Below, piece after piece: positions 1 through 7,859 of a stretch of 11,939 bases of DNA; within the stretch, counting starts at the first letter, position 1, and each line of letters begins with the position of its first letter. The notes under the pieces are model-generated. The model was not told where the DNA came from, did not search any database, and saw nothing but the letters and a program-made list of their open reading frames with translations. Source of the DNA: an uncultured Candidatus Poseidoniales archaeon (GTDB lineage: Archaea; Thermoplasmatota; Poseidoniia; Poseidoniales; Thalassarchaeaceae); the NCBI GenBank assembly GCA_950068635.1, contig CATMIM010000005.1, forward strand, positions 1-11,939, read 5' to 3'. A program made the translations under genes and the position numbers.

Positions 1-1
1 C

Positions 2-3000
2 GTCGAGCCCTCCACTGTCCACCCGTGGACCGGCACGCAAGTGGGAGTGGGCTACAAGATCGACCAGAACCTGTGGGACCACGACAACGACGGGGTTCCT
101 GACGAGGACATGGATGGCTCTGGCCGCGGGAGTTACGACGAGGACGACGACAACGACGCCCGCATCGACCAGTTCACCTGGCCGTGCGACAACGACGGTG
201 ACGGCGCACAGGATTACTTCGACGACGATGACGACGGCGACGGTGTGCTCGACTGGGAAGACGCCAACCCGTACGACGCTTCCATCTCGGATCAGATGTC
301 TTCCTCAGGCGCGATGTTTGACGCCGCCGTGCAGTGGCAGTTCAGCCAGTACCAGCAGTACAGCGCTGGCCTCAACTTCGTCACCCTCGAAGCCAGTTTC
401 CACCCGGGAAACCCCACCTTCACCACCATCTGGGATGGTGACCTGGATGGTGACGGCATCCCCAACTTCCTCGATGCTGACGGCGACAACGACGGGAACC
501 CGAACAACATCGATGCCGATGACGACAACGACGGCCTGCTCGACATGTGGGACCCCGACGACGACAATGACGGCATCCGCGATGTCTGCTGGGATATCGA
601 TATCAACGGAGATGGCCTGAACGACTACACCCAAACGAACACCGCCCCCTACCAGACTCCCGGTGCGGACACCGACGGAATTCCCGGAATAGACTGCGAA
701 CTCGACTACGACTGGGATTCGGACAACGACCGCTGGCGCCCGTTCGACTTCGACTACGACCATGTGTGGGACTGGTTCGATGTCGACCTCGGTGGCACCC
801 CTGTGCCCGACAATCCCCTGGGCGACCCTTCGTGGAACACCAGTGACAGGGCGTGGGACCTCGACAACGACGGCATCGAGAACGAGAACGACTCCTACCC
901 GATGGTCCACCAGACCGTGGTCGACGGATGGAACTGCGAGTGGAATACGAACTACGATCCGGCCAATCCCTCGGACCCGAAGTGCCTCACCGAGCGCGCC
1001 TCGTACACTGGCAACAATGACTGGGATGGTGATGGTGTGAGCAACTGGGATGATATCGACGACGACAACGACGGCATCCCCGACTACCTCGACATCGACT
1101 GGGACTGCGATCTGGACAATGACAATGACATCCATCAGTTGAACGGCTCGCGCTACCGAGATGACGGGCCCAACGACATCGACACCGACATCGATGGTGA
1201 CGGTCTGCAGAACGATGAGGACTGGGACGACGACAACGACGGCATCCCAGACCTGTTCGACCCGGATGATGGGAACTGCGGAGAGGTGGACTCCGATCCG
1301 ACAGACTCCTTCTATCGTCCGTGGTACCCGCTCGACGACACTGACGACCTCGACGGCAGCATGGACAGCCAGCGCTACACTGACAACGTGTCAGACCATT
1401 GGAACATCACCTTCCTCGTGAACCCGTTCGAGGCGAGCAACATCGTGCTCAACTACAACGGCTACGACGCCACCACCAACCCACCCAGAAGCGGAACAGT
1501 GCCGGAGTTCTGGTGGATCTATCTGTCGCGCTGGAGTACGTGGAACGGAGACAACAAGTGGGACATCGATGGCGACGGCGACGCGCTGCAGAACGGCCTC
1601 GACGTCGATCAGGACGGTGACGGAATGCCCGACTGGTGGGATCAGGACGAGGGTAACGACGGAATCCTCGATGTTGACGACCCGAAGATGGGTGGCACAT
1701 TGGACTCCAATACCTGTGGCTATGTCGCCCAGCCCTCCAACGCCAACGGTCAGGCTCCCACTGGATTGGTTTGTGGACTCGCCTACGCGATGCAATATGG
1801 ATACCCGCTGAACGGGTTCTCGAACGGGTGGGGTCTGCCGTTCGCGAGCAGGCCGGATCCATCCTACACCGATGGCCCATACGATGGCGCCAACTCCGCC
1901 AATAACTGGCAATGCAGCTCACAATGTTACCACTTCGAGTTCGGGGGTAGTGTGTGGTCTTCGTCGAACTACAGCGCGCTGATCAACAACCGCGACCTGT
2001 ACATCGCGTGGGTGGGCATGAAGATCCAGTACCCGGGATGGTCGTGGAACTTCGACCTCAACGGGAATTACTTCCCCGACGAGTTCGGTGACCACCTCTC
2101 CAACGACGTCGACCCCGACGATGACTGTGCCGCCAAGTTGGCCGGCATCAACCTCCAGACCGGCCTGCCGTTCACTGACCCGACCTGCATGTTCAACGAC
2201 ACAGCAGACCTCGATGACGATTTCGATTCGGTCTACGACCACTTCGACGTCGACGACGACAACGACGGGCTGTGGGACTTCTTCGAGGTCGACACCAACA
2301 GCGACTGGGACGACGACGCCGGCACGGAGCCACCTGGCGCCTTCTTCGTGGGCATCAACTGCGTGGACGGAGACGACGACGGAACCGACACCGACCCAGA
2401 TGCGGACGGCTGGTACCAGGCAGTATGGGATCAAGGCAGGCTTGGACAGGGATTGCTGTTTCCGCGCTTTTACGACGTGGACAACGACAACGACGGCGTG
2501 CCGGACGGAGAGGACTGGGACGATGACAACGACGGCATCTCGGATGTCATACAGGAGACGGTGGCAGGCTGTTTCTGGGGCGAGGAGCAGTCTATCTGGG
2601 ATCATGACGACGATGGGATCGTGGACTGGATGGACGATGACTGGGACGCTGATGGCAGGTCGAACGCTGCCGAGCTGGCCACCGCCACCCCGTTCGTCTC
2701 ACCGTGGGACCACGACAATGACGGCATCCGTGATGACGAGGATCTTGACGATGACGAGGATGGGATGATGGACGAGGACGAGATCATGCTCTGGCCTACT
2801 CGCTATGGTCGCAACTCGACCAATCCATGGGACCACGACGACTACGGAAACGGCGAGGGTCTGTACAACTCGATGGACCCCTCCACCGGCCCGGACGTGC
2901 TTGACAACGATGACGACAACGACAGCCGCGATGACCTCGATTATGACATCCTCGAGGAGGGCCACACGAGCGACCCATGCTACAACGGCACCGCTTCGAG

Positions 3001-6000
3001 CGATTGGGACCATGACAACGACTGCATCCCGGACAAAGACGACAAGATACCCACGCACATCAACATCACAGTGCCGCAGGTGCTGTGGATAGACGCCAAG
3101 AGTCCGGCGATCTTCCGCGGATACGTCGAATGGCTGAACATGTCTTCACTCGCCTTCGAGCCGGCGCCCAACCTCCCGGTGCAGGTGCACATCGAATGGA
3201 CGCAGAACGGCACCACGGCCATCGAGACGATCGATGTGCTGACTGACGCTTGGGGGGGCTACACAGTCGGGCAGTTCCTCTACCCAGAATCGATTCACGT
3301 GGGTGACAACAGCACCTACACCGTATATGCCCAAGTAACCGAGATGTTCGTCCATGACAGCAGCGAATCGATGTATCATCAGGTGGCGGTGCACGCCAAC
3401 CTGACGCTGGACTACGTCTCGTGGACTTACTTCCGCTCTGACGAGCAGCCACTCTGGCTCGACTTCAAGGCGCACTACGCTGCTGATTGGGACCGTGGCA
3501 TCTACGATGCGCGCGTCGTGCATGCGCCGATGACCTTCTCGGTCTCCGGTGGCCCGTTCGGCAACCGCTCATCCCCCACCAACTTCACCGGTTACGGCTT
3601 CGGCTTCCGCGCCGACTCTTCGGGCTGGTGCTCGCTCACGTTCGTGCAAGCCGGTGGCATTCAGGGCAACTGGATGCAGGTTCGCTGGAATTCGACGATG
3701 GACAATGGACCTGGCATGCTGCAGGGTGGCTATGAGGAGATCATCTGGGACAACGCCAGCAAGTCACACAATGTGATCGGACGCTACAATTACACCACCA
3801 CGTCGTTACCTGTCGGGGATTACGAATTCGTTGGCAGAGTTGACCCGCCTTTGGCTTCGGAATGGCCGTTCCCGTACCTCGTCGGTGATGAGACGGATCC
3901 GTTCATGATCCGGGCGATGCACCGCATGTACGTCGAAGCGGACATCATCGTATCTGGGAAGAATGCCGTCTATTACTGGGATTCCACGCAGTTCACCGGC
4001 TCGACCACCTTCGGTGCATGGAGAGCGCTGTTCCTCGAGCCTGGACTCGCGGCGGCGAACATGTCGTACTCCGAGGCGAGTCTGGGCAAGCCGTGGGCAC
4101 AGAGTTGGGACGGCAACCCTTCCACGCTGCTGGGTGAGGCAGCGCGCTTGAGGCCGTTCCTGCGCCACAATGGAACGCACTGGTACATCGCCATGCAGAA
4201 CGGCGGCGACTTCGACGTGCCGCCGTGTGGCCCGGTCGACCCGACCAACCCAGGAGCAGACGTGCGCTGCGAGATCATCCCCGAGATGAACACGGGAGAA
4301 TCGTTCCGCATCATAGGCAACGTCACCAATCGCACAATGACACCGTGGCCGCACGATCCGATGGCGCTGCAGGTCGACCTTGACCACAACGGCATCTTCC
4401 AAGGTGCTCAGGAGACCGGTTTCGCCCGCAAGCCGGTGATGATCGCCAACGAGGCGGTGTTCGATTACAACTGGTCATGGTACAGCCAGTACGCCTCGGG
4501 AACCTACGGTGTGCGCGTCGATTTCACCAACTCGAACTACTACTTCACTGGCAACCAGACGACCGTGCTGGCGCCGACGGGCGCGTACGTCAACGTGACC
4601 GTGGTGGGAACCACGGACTTCCAGTTGAACTCCGTGCCACGTCTGTATCGCAACATGAACGCCACAGTGGAGGCCAGGCTGGTCGACAACGCGCTGCAGC
4701 CGGTGTCCGGCGTGGCGGTGAACTGGTCATGGTCGGCCTCGGGAATGCAGAACGCCTCGACGACCGACTCCAATGGCGTGTTCAAGATTCCACTGAACAT
4801 CACCTCGGACCATGAGCTGGGCAACTTCACGATGATCTTCGAGTTCCCTGGCACACCACTGCTCAAGGGGAACCGTGTCGTCCAGGATTTCTGGGTGGTG
4901 TCGCGCACGCACATCAACCTCGTGCACGCGGAGTGCACGGAGGTGAACGTGTGTGAGAGTGGAGACTTGTGGGAGTTCACCGCGCAGGTGACCGACGACA
5001 ATCGGACTCCAGTGATCAAGGACATCGGGTCCGCGCTCGACGGAGCGGGGGTGAACGGCGGCAAGGTGCAGGTCATCTTCGAGGGCATCGACTTCGACAA
5101 CGTCTTCCATCGTCAGGTGGTAGCCGAACTCAACCCCAACGCCGGCATCATCCACTACGATCGGGTGCTCAACCCGCAACTGCTGATCGATGACCCTGCC
5201 TCCTTCCTGCCAGATGGATTCGGACCGGTGAACATCATTCTCAGGTTCGAGGAGAACCTGCCCCACGAAGGCTGTCCAGTGCTCGAGGACTTCCAACTGT
5301 CCCTACAGGGTGCTTGGGACCCGTGCATCGCCATACCGGCCAACGACCACTTCCGCCGCGTGCTCAACCACAATGTGGACGGCTTCAGCCTCATCGGGCG
5401 CACGTCCCTGCTCGTCGACGAGCAGATCGTCTACACATCGGAGATCGACCAGAACACCGGCGCCGTGATCGAGAAGCCGATGGTGATCACCGGACAACTG
5501 CGTGACGAGCTTGACAACATCCTGTTCAACCGGCAGATTCGCGTGTTCTACGAGATGCAGGGCTCCAGCCAGGGACCTGTGTCGTGTGATCCGGGCACCT
5601 CGAACTTCGAGGGGAACTTCTCCATCGTCTGCCCACTTTCAGGTGTGCTCGCCGGTCAGGCGCGCGTCACCGTGGAGTACAACGCGTGGGAGAACAATGA
5701 TCGCTACCGCTACAAGAACCAAAGTGTCACCCACCTGTTCCCGGTGTTCTCGAACTCGACTCTGGAGATCACCGAGGCCGGCCCGTTCAAGACCGACGTG
5801 GACCGCTTCACGTTCGCCAACGGGACCAGCTTCTCGGTGCTCTACCTGAAGGAATCGTTCCACATCGAGGCGATTCTGAAGCAGAGCAACGGTCAGCCGC
5901 TGGGTGGCAAGTGCGTCAACATCTACCTCAACCCGCTGGAGAACACCCGACCGATCGCCACCGCATGGACGAGCGACGAGGATGGCTCGATCCATTGGTT

Positions 6001-7135
6001 CTCAGGTGATCCGGAGCAGAATCCCAGTCGCAAGGGCGTTGAGCCGATCGGCAACGAACTCGAGGGTTTCAGGACCCTGCGAGTCGCATACGAGCCGGCG
6101 CGCGAGGTGTCCAAGGGATGCGACCAGGAGACTTCGGCCGTGGTCAACGGTTCGTACATGGATCTGCTCGTGCTGGTGCGCAGCAAGGTCGACCTGTCCA
6201 TCGACGATGGCTGGGAGAAGCCGCTCGGCTACCAGCCGGGCGAGGAGGTGACCGGAGGAGTCGCGGTCATTCGCAATCGCATCGAGGCTGCAGTCGCGGG
6301 GCAGCAGGTGCACTTCCTGCGTCAGTACTGGAACGGCACGGTCTGGGTCAATGAGTCGTTGGACATCGTCACCACCAACGACCGCGGCATCGCCAACTTC
6401 AGCTACCAATACACCGGTAAGCAGTGTGGTGACGAGACTTGTGACGGCACCTGGAGGGTGATCGCCCATTTCCCCGAGACATCCCTGTTCGCCGGTGGCG
6501 AGGACATCGTGGGATTGGTTGTTCTCGGCCAGCCACCCGGGGACATGAATGCCGCAGCCTGGTGGACGCAACCGAACGTGGTGCTGCCGATCATAATCGC
6601 GATGCTGTTCGCGATGATCATCAGCGCGGTGATGTACAAGCGCTACGCCGAGCGGCGGCGCATCGAGATTTTGCGCGGCATCCTGATGGACACGATGATG
6701 CAGCTGCAGGCGGCCAACGAGTACATCCAGGTCATCTTCAACTGCTACAAGGATCTGGTGCGCTTCTTCCGTTCCCACGGATTCATGAAGAAGGTGTATG
6801 AGACCACCCGCGAGTTCGAGTGGGCGGTCCACGAAGCGCTCACAGGCATCGCCACTACAGACCAGCTTGACTCCTTCCTGACGATCTTCGAGGAGGCGCG
6901 CTACTCTGACCACACGATCACGGTGACCCACCGCGACGGTGCCATCCACACGCTGCAGGCGATCACGACCAGCATCGACATGGCGCTCGGCGACCAGATG
7001 TTCACCCGCACCGCGGAACACGATGCGGCCATCCACACCACGCAGGTGAAGGCGGGTCAGTTCGTCAACGCCGAGGGTGAGATGCGCCAGGCGGGTATCG
7101 ACGAGGATGCCGAGGAACTCAACTTCAGCCTCTGA
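2..7135 (+). CDS. Giant TSP3-repeat / Ig-like surface protein with C-terminal membrane anchor and DUF4129-like tail (5' partial)
   Basis: The frame is open to the left edge: 13 sense codons precede the GTG at 41, so that GTG is not the start and the N-terminus and any signal peptide are outside the window. Residues below count from codon 41. Residues 1 to about 1003 are Asp-rich TSP3-like Ca-binding repeats of the form DxDxDGxxD, interrupted by non-repeat inserts. Residues about 1005-2175 are beta-rich Ig-like or bacterial-Ig-like domains with motifs such as QPVSGVAVNW and QPLGGKCVNIYL, and many N-x-S/T sequons. Residues about 2180-2200 (VVLPIIIAMLFAMIISAVMY) form one membrane helix followed by basic YKRYAERRR, which predicts an outside N-terminus and inside C-terminus. 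The tail of about 165 residues resembles DUF4129: YKDLVRFFRSHGF, then TTREFE, then FEEARYSD. I infer a stalked, calcium-stiffened, probably glycosylated surface protein for adhesion or envelope sensing. No transglutaminase catalytic domain was recognised. The ligand is unknown. Confidence 0.9.
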   Translation, partial: VEPSTVHPWTGTQVGVGYKIDQNLWDHDNDGVPDEDMDGSGRGSYDEDDDNDARIDQFTWPCDNDGDGAQDYFDDDDDGDGVLDWEDANPYDASISDQMSSSGAMFDAAVQWQFSQYQQYSAGLNFVTLEASFHPGNPTFTTIWDGDLDGDGIPNFLDADGDNDGNPNNIDADDDNDGLLDMWDPDDDNDGIRDVCWDIDINGDGLNDYTQTNTAPYQTPGADTDGIPGIDCELDYDWDSDNDRWRPFDFDYDHVWDWFDVDLGGTPVPDNPLGDPSWNTSDRAWDLDNDGIENENDSYPMVHQTVVDGWNCEWNTNYDPANPSDPKCLTERASYTGNNDWDGDGVSNWDDIDDDNDGIPDYLDIDWDCDLDNDNDIHQLNGSRYRDDGPNDIDTDIDGDGLQNDEDWDDDNDGIPDLFDPDDGNCGEVDSDPTDSFYRPWYPLDDTDDLDGSMDSQRYTDNVSDHWNITFLVNPFEASNIVLNYNGYDATTNPPRSGTVPEFWWIYLSRWSTWNGDNKWDIDGDGDALQNGLDVDQDGDGMPDWWDQDEGNDGILDVDDPKMGGTLDSNTCGYVAQPSNANGQAPTGLVCGLAYAMQYGYPLNGFSNGWGLPFASRPDPSYTDGPYDGANSANNWQCSSQCYHFEFGGSVWSSSNYSALINNRDLYIAWVGMKIQYPGWSWNFDLNGNYFPDEFGDHLSNDVDPDDDCAAKLAGINLQTGLPFTDPTCMFNDTADLDDDFDSVYDHFDVDDDNDGLWDFFEVDTNSDWDDDAGTEPPGAFFVGINCVDGDDDGTDTDPDADGWYQAVWDQGRLGQGLLFPRFYDVDNDNDGVPDGEDWDDDNDGISDVIQETVAGCFWGEEQSIWDHDDDGIVDWMDDDWDADGRSNAAELATATPFVSPWDHDNDGIRDDEDLDDDEDGMMDEDEIMLWPTRYGRNSTNPWDHDDYGNGEGLYNSMDPSTGPDVLDNDDDNDSRDDLDYDILEEGHTSDPCYNGTASSDWDHDNDCIPDKDDKIPTHINITVPQVLWIDAKSPAIFRGYVEWLNMSSLAFEPAPNLPVQVHIEWTQNGTTAIETIDVLTDAWGGYTVGQFLYPESIHVGDNSTYTVYAQVTEMFVHDSSESMYHQVAVHANLTLDYVSWTYFRSDEQPLWLDFKAHYAADWDRGIYDARVVHAPMTFSVSGGPFGNRSSPTNFTGYGFGFRADSSGWCSLTFVQAGGIQGNWMQVRWNSTMDNGPGMLQGGYEEIIWDNASKSHNVIGRYNYTTTSLPVGDYEFVGRVDPPLASEWPFPYLVGDETDPFMIRAMHRMYVEADIIVSGKNAVYYWDSTQFTGSTTFGAWRALFLEPGLAAANMSYSEASLGKPWAQSWDGNPSTLLGEAARLRPFLRHNGTHWYIAMQNGGDFDVPPCGPVDPTNPGADVRCEIIPEMNTGESFRIIGNVTNRTMTPWPHDPMALQVDLDHNGIFQGAQETGFARKPVMIANEAVFDYNWSWYSQYASGTYGVRVDFTNSNYYFTGNQTTVLAPTGAYVNVTVVGTTDFQLNSVPRLYRNMNATVEARLVDNALQPVSGVAVNWSWSASGMQNASTTDSNGVFKIPLNITSDHELGNFTMIFEFPGTPLLKGNRVVQDFWVVSRTHINLVHAECTEVNVCESGDLWEFTAQVTDDNRTPVIKDIGSALDGAGVNGGKVQVIFEGIDFDNVFHRQVVAELNPNAGIIHYDRVLNPQLLIDDPASFLPDGFGPVNIILRFEENLPHEGCPVLEDFQLSLQGAWDPCIAIPANDHFRRVLNHNVDGFSLIGRTSLLVDEQIVYTSEIDQNTGAVIEKPMVITGQLRDELDNILFNRQIRVFYEMQGSSQGPVSCDPGTSNFEGNFSIVCPLSGVLAGQARVTVEYNAWENNDRYRYKNQSVTHLFPVFSNSTLEITEAGPFKTDVDRFTFANGTSFSVLYLKESFHIEAILKQSNGQPLGGKCVNIYLNPLENTRPIATAWTSDEDGSIHWFSGDPEQNPSRKGVEPIGNELEGFRTLRVAYEPAREVSKGCDQETSAVVNGSYMDLLVLVRSKVDLSIDDGWEKPLGYQPGEEVTGGVAVIRNRIEAAVAGQQVHFLRQYWNGTVWVNESLDIVTTNDRGIANFSYQYTGKQCGDETCDGTWRVIAHFPETSLFAGGEDIVGLVVLGQPPGDMNAAAWWTQPNVVLPIIIAMLFAMIISAVMYKRYAERRRIEILRGILMDTMMQLQAANEYIQVIFNCYKDLVRFFRSHGFMKKVYETTREFEWAVHEALTGIATTDQLDSFLTIFEEARYSDHTITVTHRDGAIHTLQAITTSIDMALGDQMFTRTAEHDAAIHTTQVKAGQFVNAEGEMRQAGIDEDAEELNFSL
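65..3055 (+). repeat. Tandem TSP3-like Ca-binding repeat array (about thirty units) within the giant gene
   Basis: The translation shows roughly thirty units built on D-x-D-x-D-G-I-x-D, often paired as a W-D-x-D-N-D-G unit followed by a D-D-D-N-D-G unit. The DNA also repeats: a 23-base stretch at 1058-1080 (encoding DDDNDGI plus two bases) recurs exactly at 1226-1248, and close variants occur near 550, 2250 and 2515. The Asp side chains at alternating positions are the usual Ca ligands of TSP3 repeats. The array is broken by three inserts without the motif, at about 281-430, 1382-1558 and 1688-2050. The third insert carries four cysteines. The repeat family is clear from sequence; calcium binding is inferred from the family. 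Confidence 0.85.
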
Positions 7136-7197
7136 ACGAGAGAGCTGGAACCAGCGCCCGGAGTTGGGCAGGAACGAGCGGGTCGACAGGCTCAGTA
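7136..7197. terminator. Convergent intergenic spacer with small hairpins (possible terminator)
   Basis: This 62-bp spacer separates two genes that converge. It holds a perfect 5-bp inverted repeat with a 2-base loop (GCTGG AA CCAGC, 7144-7155), followed by a 4-bp GCCC/GGGC pair (7156-7169). There is no T-run, which archaeal RNA polymerase normally needs for intrinsic termination, so a terminator role is only a guess from the position. Confidence 0.2.
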
Positions 7198-7647
7198 TCA
7201 GTCGTCGAGAAGTTCGCCCTTGGCATCGAGAAGTTCCACGGTGAGTCCGATCTCCTTGGCATCAGCGAGGATCTGCTCATGCATCTCGTCGCTGAACTTG
7301 TCGAGTTCCGAAAGTTGCGACACCGAACTCGGGTCGCGCAGGCGGTCGATGATGTGGTTGAGCACGCATGAGACTCCGTAGGCCTGCCCTGTGCGGAAGG
7401 CGTGGTCCAGCGAGCCCGCCTCGGCACCCTCGGCGCGCATGCGGGCCAGCACCTGATTGGAATAGGCGGACATCGCCCCGTAGACCGTCTCCATCATGTG
7501 TGACGGCTCGGTCCATGAGTCGTTCAAGCGCCCTTGAGCTTCAGTAATCGCCGCCTCGGCCGCAGCCGTGAACAGCCGGTGTGCCTCAAGGCTGTCGCGG
7601 TCGTCCAATTTCAACGCCTCATCGATGAGTTCTCGCCAGTCAGCCAT
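7198..7647 (-). CDS. Uncharacterised 149-residue acidic helical protein
   Basis: I do not recognise this protein. It begins MADWRELIDEALKLDDRD and ends VELLDAKGELLDD. It has no signal peptide and no membrane segment, so it is probably cytosolic. The composition is rich in Ala, Glu, Leu and Asp, with long predicted helices; residues about 20-60 (EAHRLFTAAAEAAITEAQGR) and 80-110 look like an amphipathic helical bundle. There is a single cysteine, in YGVSCVLNHIIDRL. The ATG at 7647 is the natural start: the reading begins just downstream of a GC-rich leader, and no strong Shine-Dalgarno is visible, only GGGACC directly before the ATG. It converges with the giant surface gene and diverges from the ribosomal operon, sharing a 212-bp upstream region. 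A similar-sized competing frame on the same strand (7125-7427) looks like a shadow because its composition is Arg/Ser-rich and it has no sensible start. Confidence 0.72.
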   Translation of the reverse strand: MADWRELIDEALKLDDRDSLEAHRLFTAAAEAAITEAQGRLNDSWTEPSHMMETVYGAMSAYSNQVLARMRAEGAEAGSLDHAFRTGQAYGVSCVLNHIIDRLRDPSSVSQLSELDKFSDEMHEQILADAKEIGLTVELLDAKGELLDD

Positions 7648-7859
7648 GGTCCCGAAGCGGCCAGTCAGCGCGCCGGTATCAAGGATTTCCCGGACCTCCG
7701 GTCGTCACCGTCCCGGTGGTCATGGTGGTTGGTTCTCGTGCATGCGCCCCTCGTTCCAAGGTCCAGTCATGCGCTTCGGGCCCTAAAGGGCCCTCAGTGT
7801 CCACGGTGGGTTCTTAACAGGGGGGCGGGTCGGCGGGGCGCATACGTCGAGGGACCACC
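7648..7859. promoter_or_regulatory. Divergent intergenic region, promoters for the unknown gene and the ribosomal operon
   Basis: This 212-bp stretch lies between two divergent starts, so both promoters should be in it. For the minus-strand gene, a weak AT-rich patch (TTGATA read on the minus strand, 7677-7682) sits about 33 bases upstream of its ATG. For the ribosomal operon the best AT-rich patch is TTCTTAAC at 7811-7818, about 45 bases before the ATG, followed by a G-rich leader (7820-7838). Neither matches a strong archaeal TATA box. Several short open frames here have skewed composition and no family resemblance, and I do not call them genes. Confidence 0.4.
7778..7793. repeat. Perfect GGGCCC inverted repeat upstream of rpl18e
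   Basis: The sequence is GGGCCC TAAA GGGCCC: a 6-bp stem that is itself palindromic, with a 4-base loop. It can also pair as 7 bp with a 2-base loop. It lies 67-82 bases before the rpl18e ATG and upstream of the likely TATA patch. It could be a DNA operator, a hairpin in a leader RNA, or chance in GC-rich DNA. Confidence 0.4.

Noticed and set aside
41..43. GTG at 41 as the true start of the giant protein.
   Set aside because: The frame is open for 13 codons before it to the window edge, there is no ribosome binding site or signal peptide there, and the protein is already inside a repeat region.
114..2768. Long Thr/Arg/Met-rich open frames on the + strand inside the giant gene (for example 114-620 and 2088-2768).
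   Set aside because: They are +1-shifted readings of the GAC-rich Asp repeats. The Thr/Met/Arg monotony is a codon-composition artefact and the main frame has coherent domains.
65..3055. CRISPR array or satellite DNA in the repetitive 5' part.
   Set aside because: Repeats are in-frame codons for Asp-rich motifs of variable length and spacing, with no uniform repeat-spacer pattern.
65..3055. Dockerin or EF-hand domains instead of TSP3-like repeats.
   Set aside because: The short DxDxDGxxD units follow each other without the helical flanks and 12-residue loop plus helix spacing of EF-hand or dockerin repeats.
305..7036. Long minus-strand frames within the giant gene (305-1135, 1919-2605, 3806-4402, 6002-7036).
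   Set aside because: Val/Ile/Asp-biased complements of Asp-rich or GC-rich codons, with no family motif, and they oppose a clearly coding frame. The 344-residue one at 6002-7036 lies over the membrane helix and DUF4129-like tail.
7778..7793. The GGGCCC element as a remnant of a tRNA gene (the tRNA-Pro acceptor also starts GGGCCC).
   Set aside because: No T-loop, anticodon stem or matching acceptor arm can be placed around it.
7820..7838. Classical four-run G-quadruplex in the rpl18e leader.
   Set aside because: Only three separated runs of three or more G are present, so at most a two-tier quadruplex could form.
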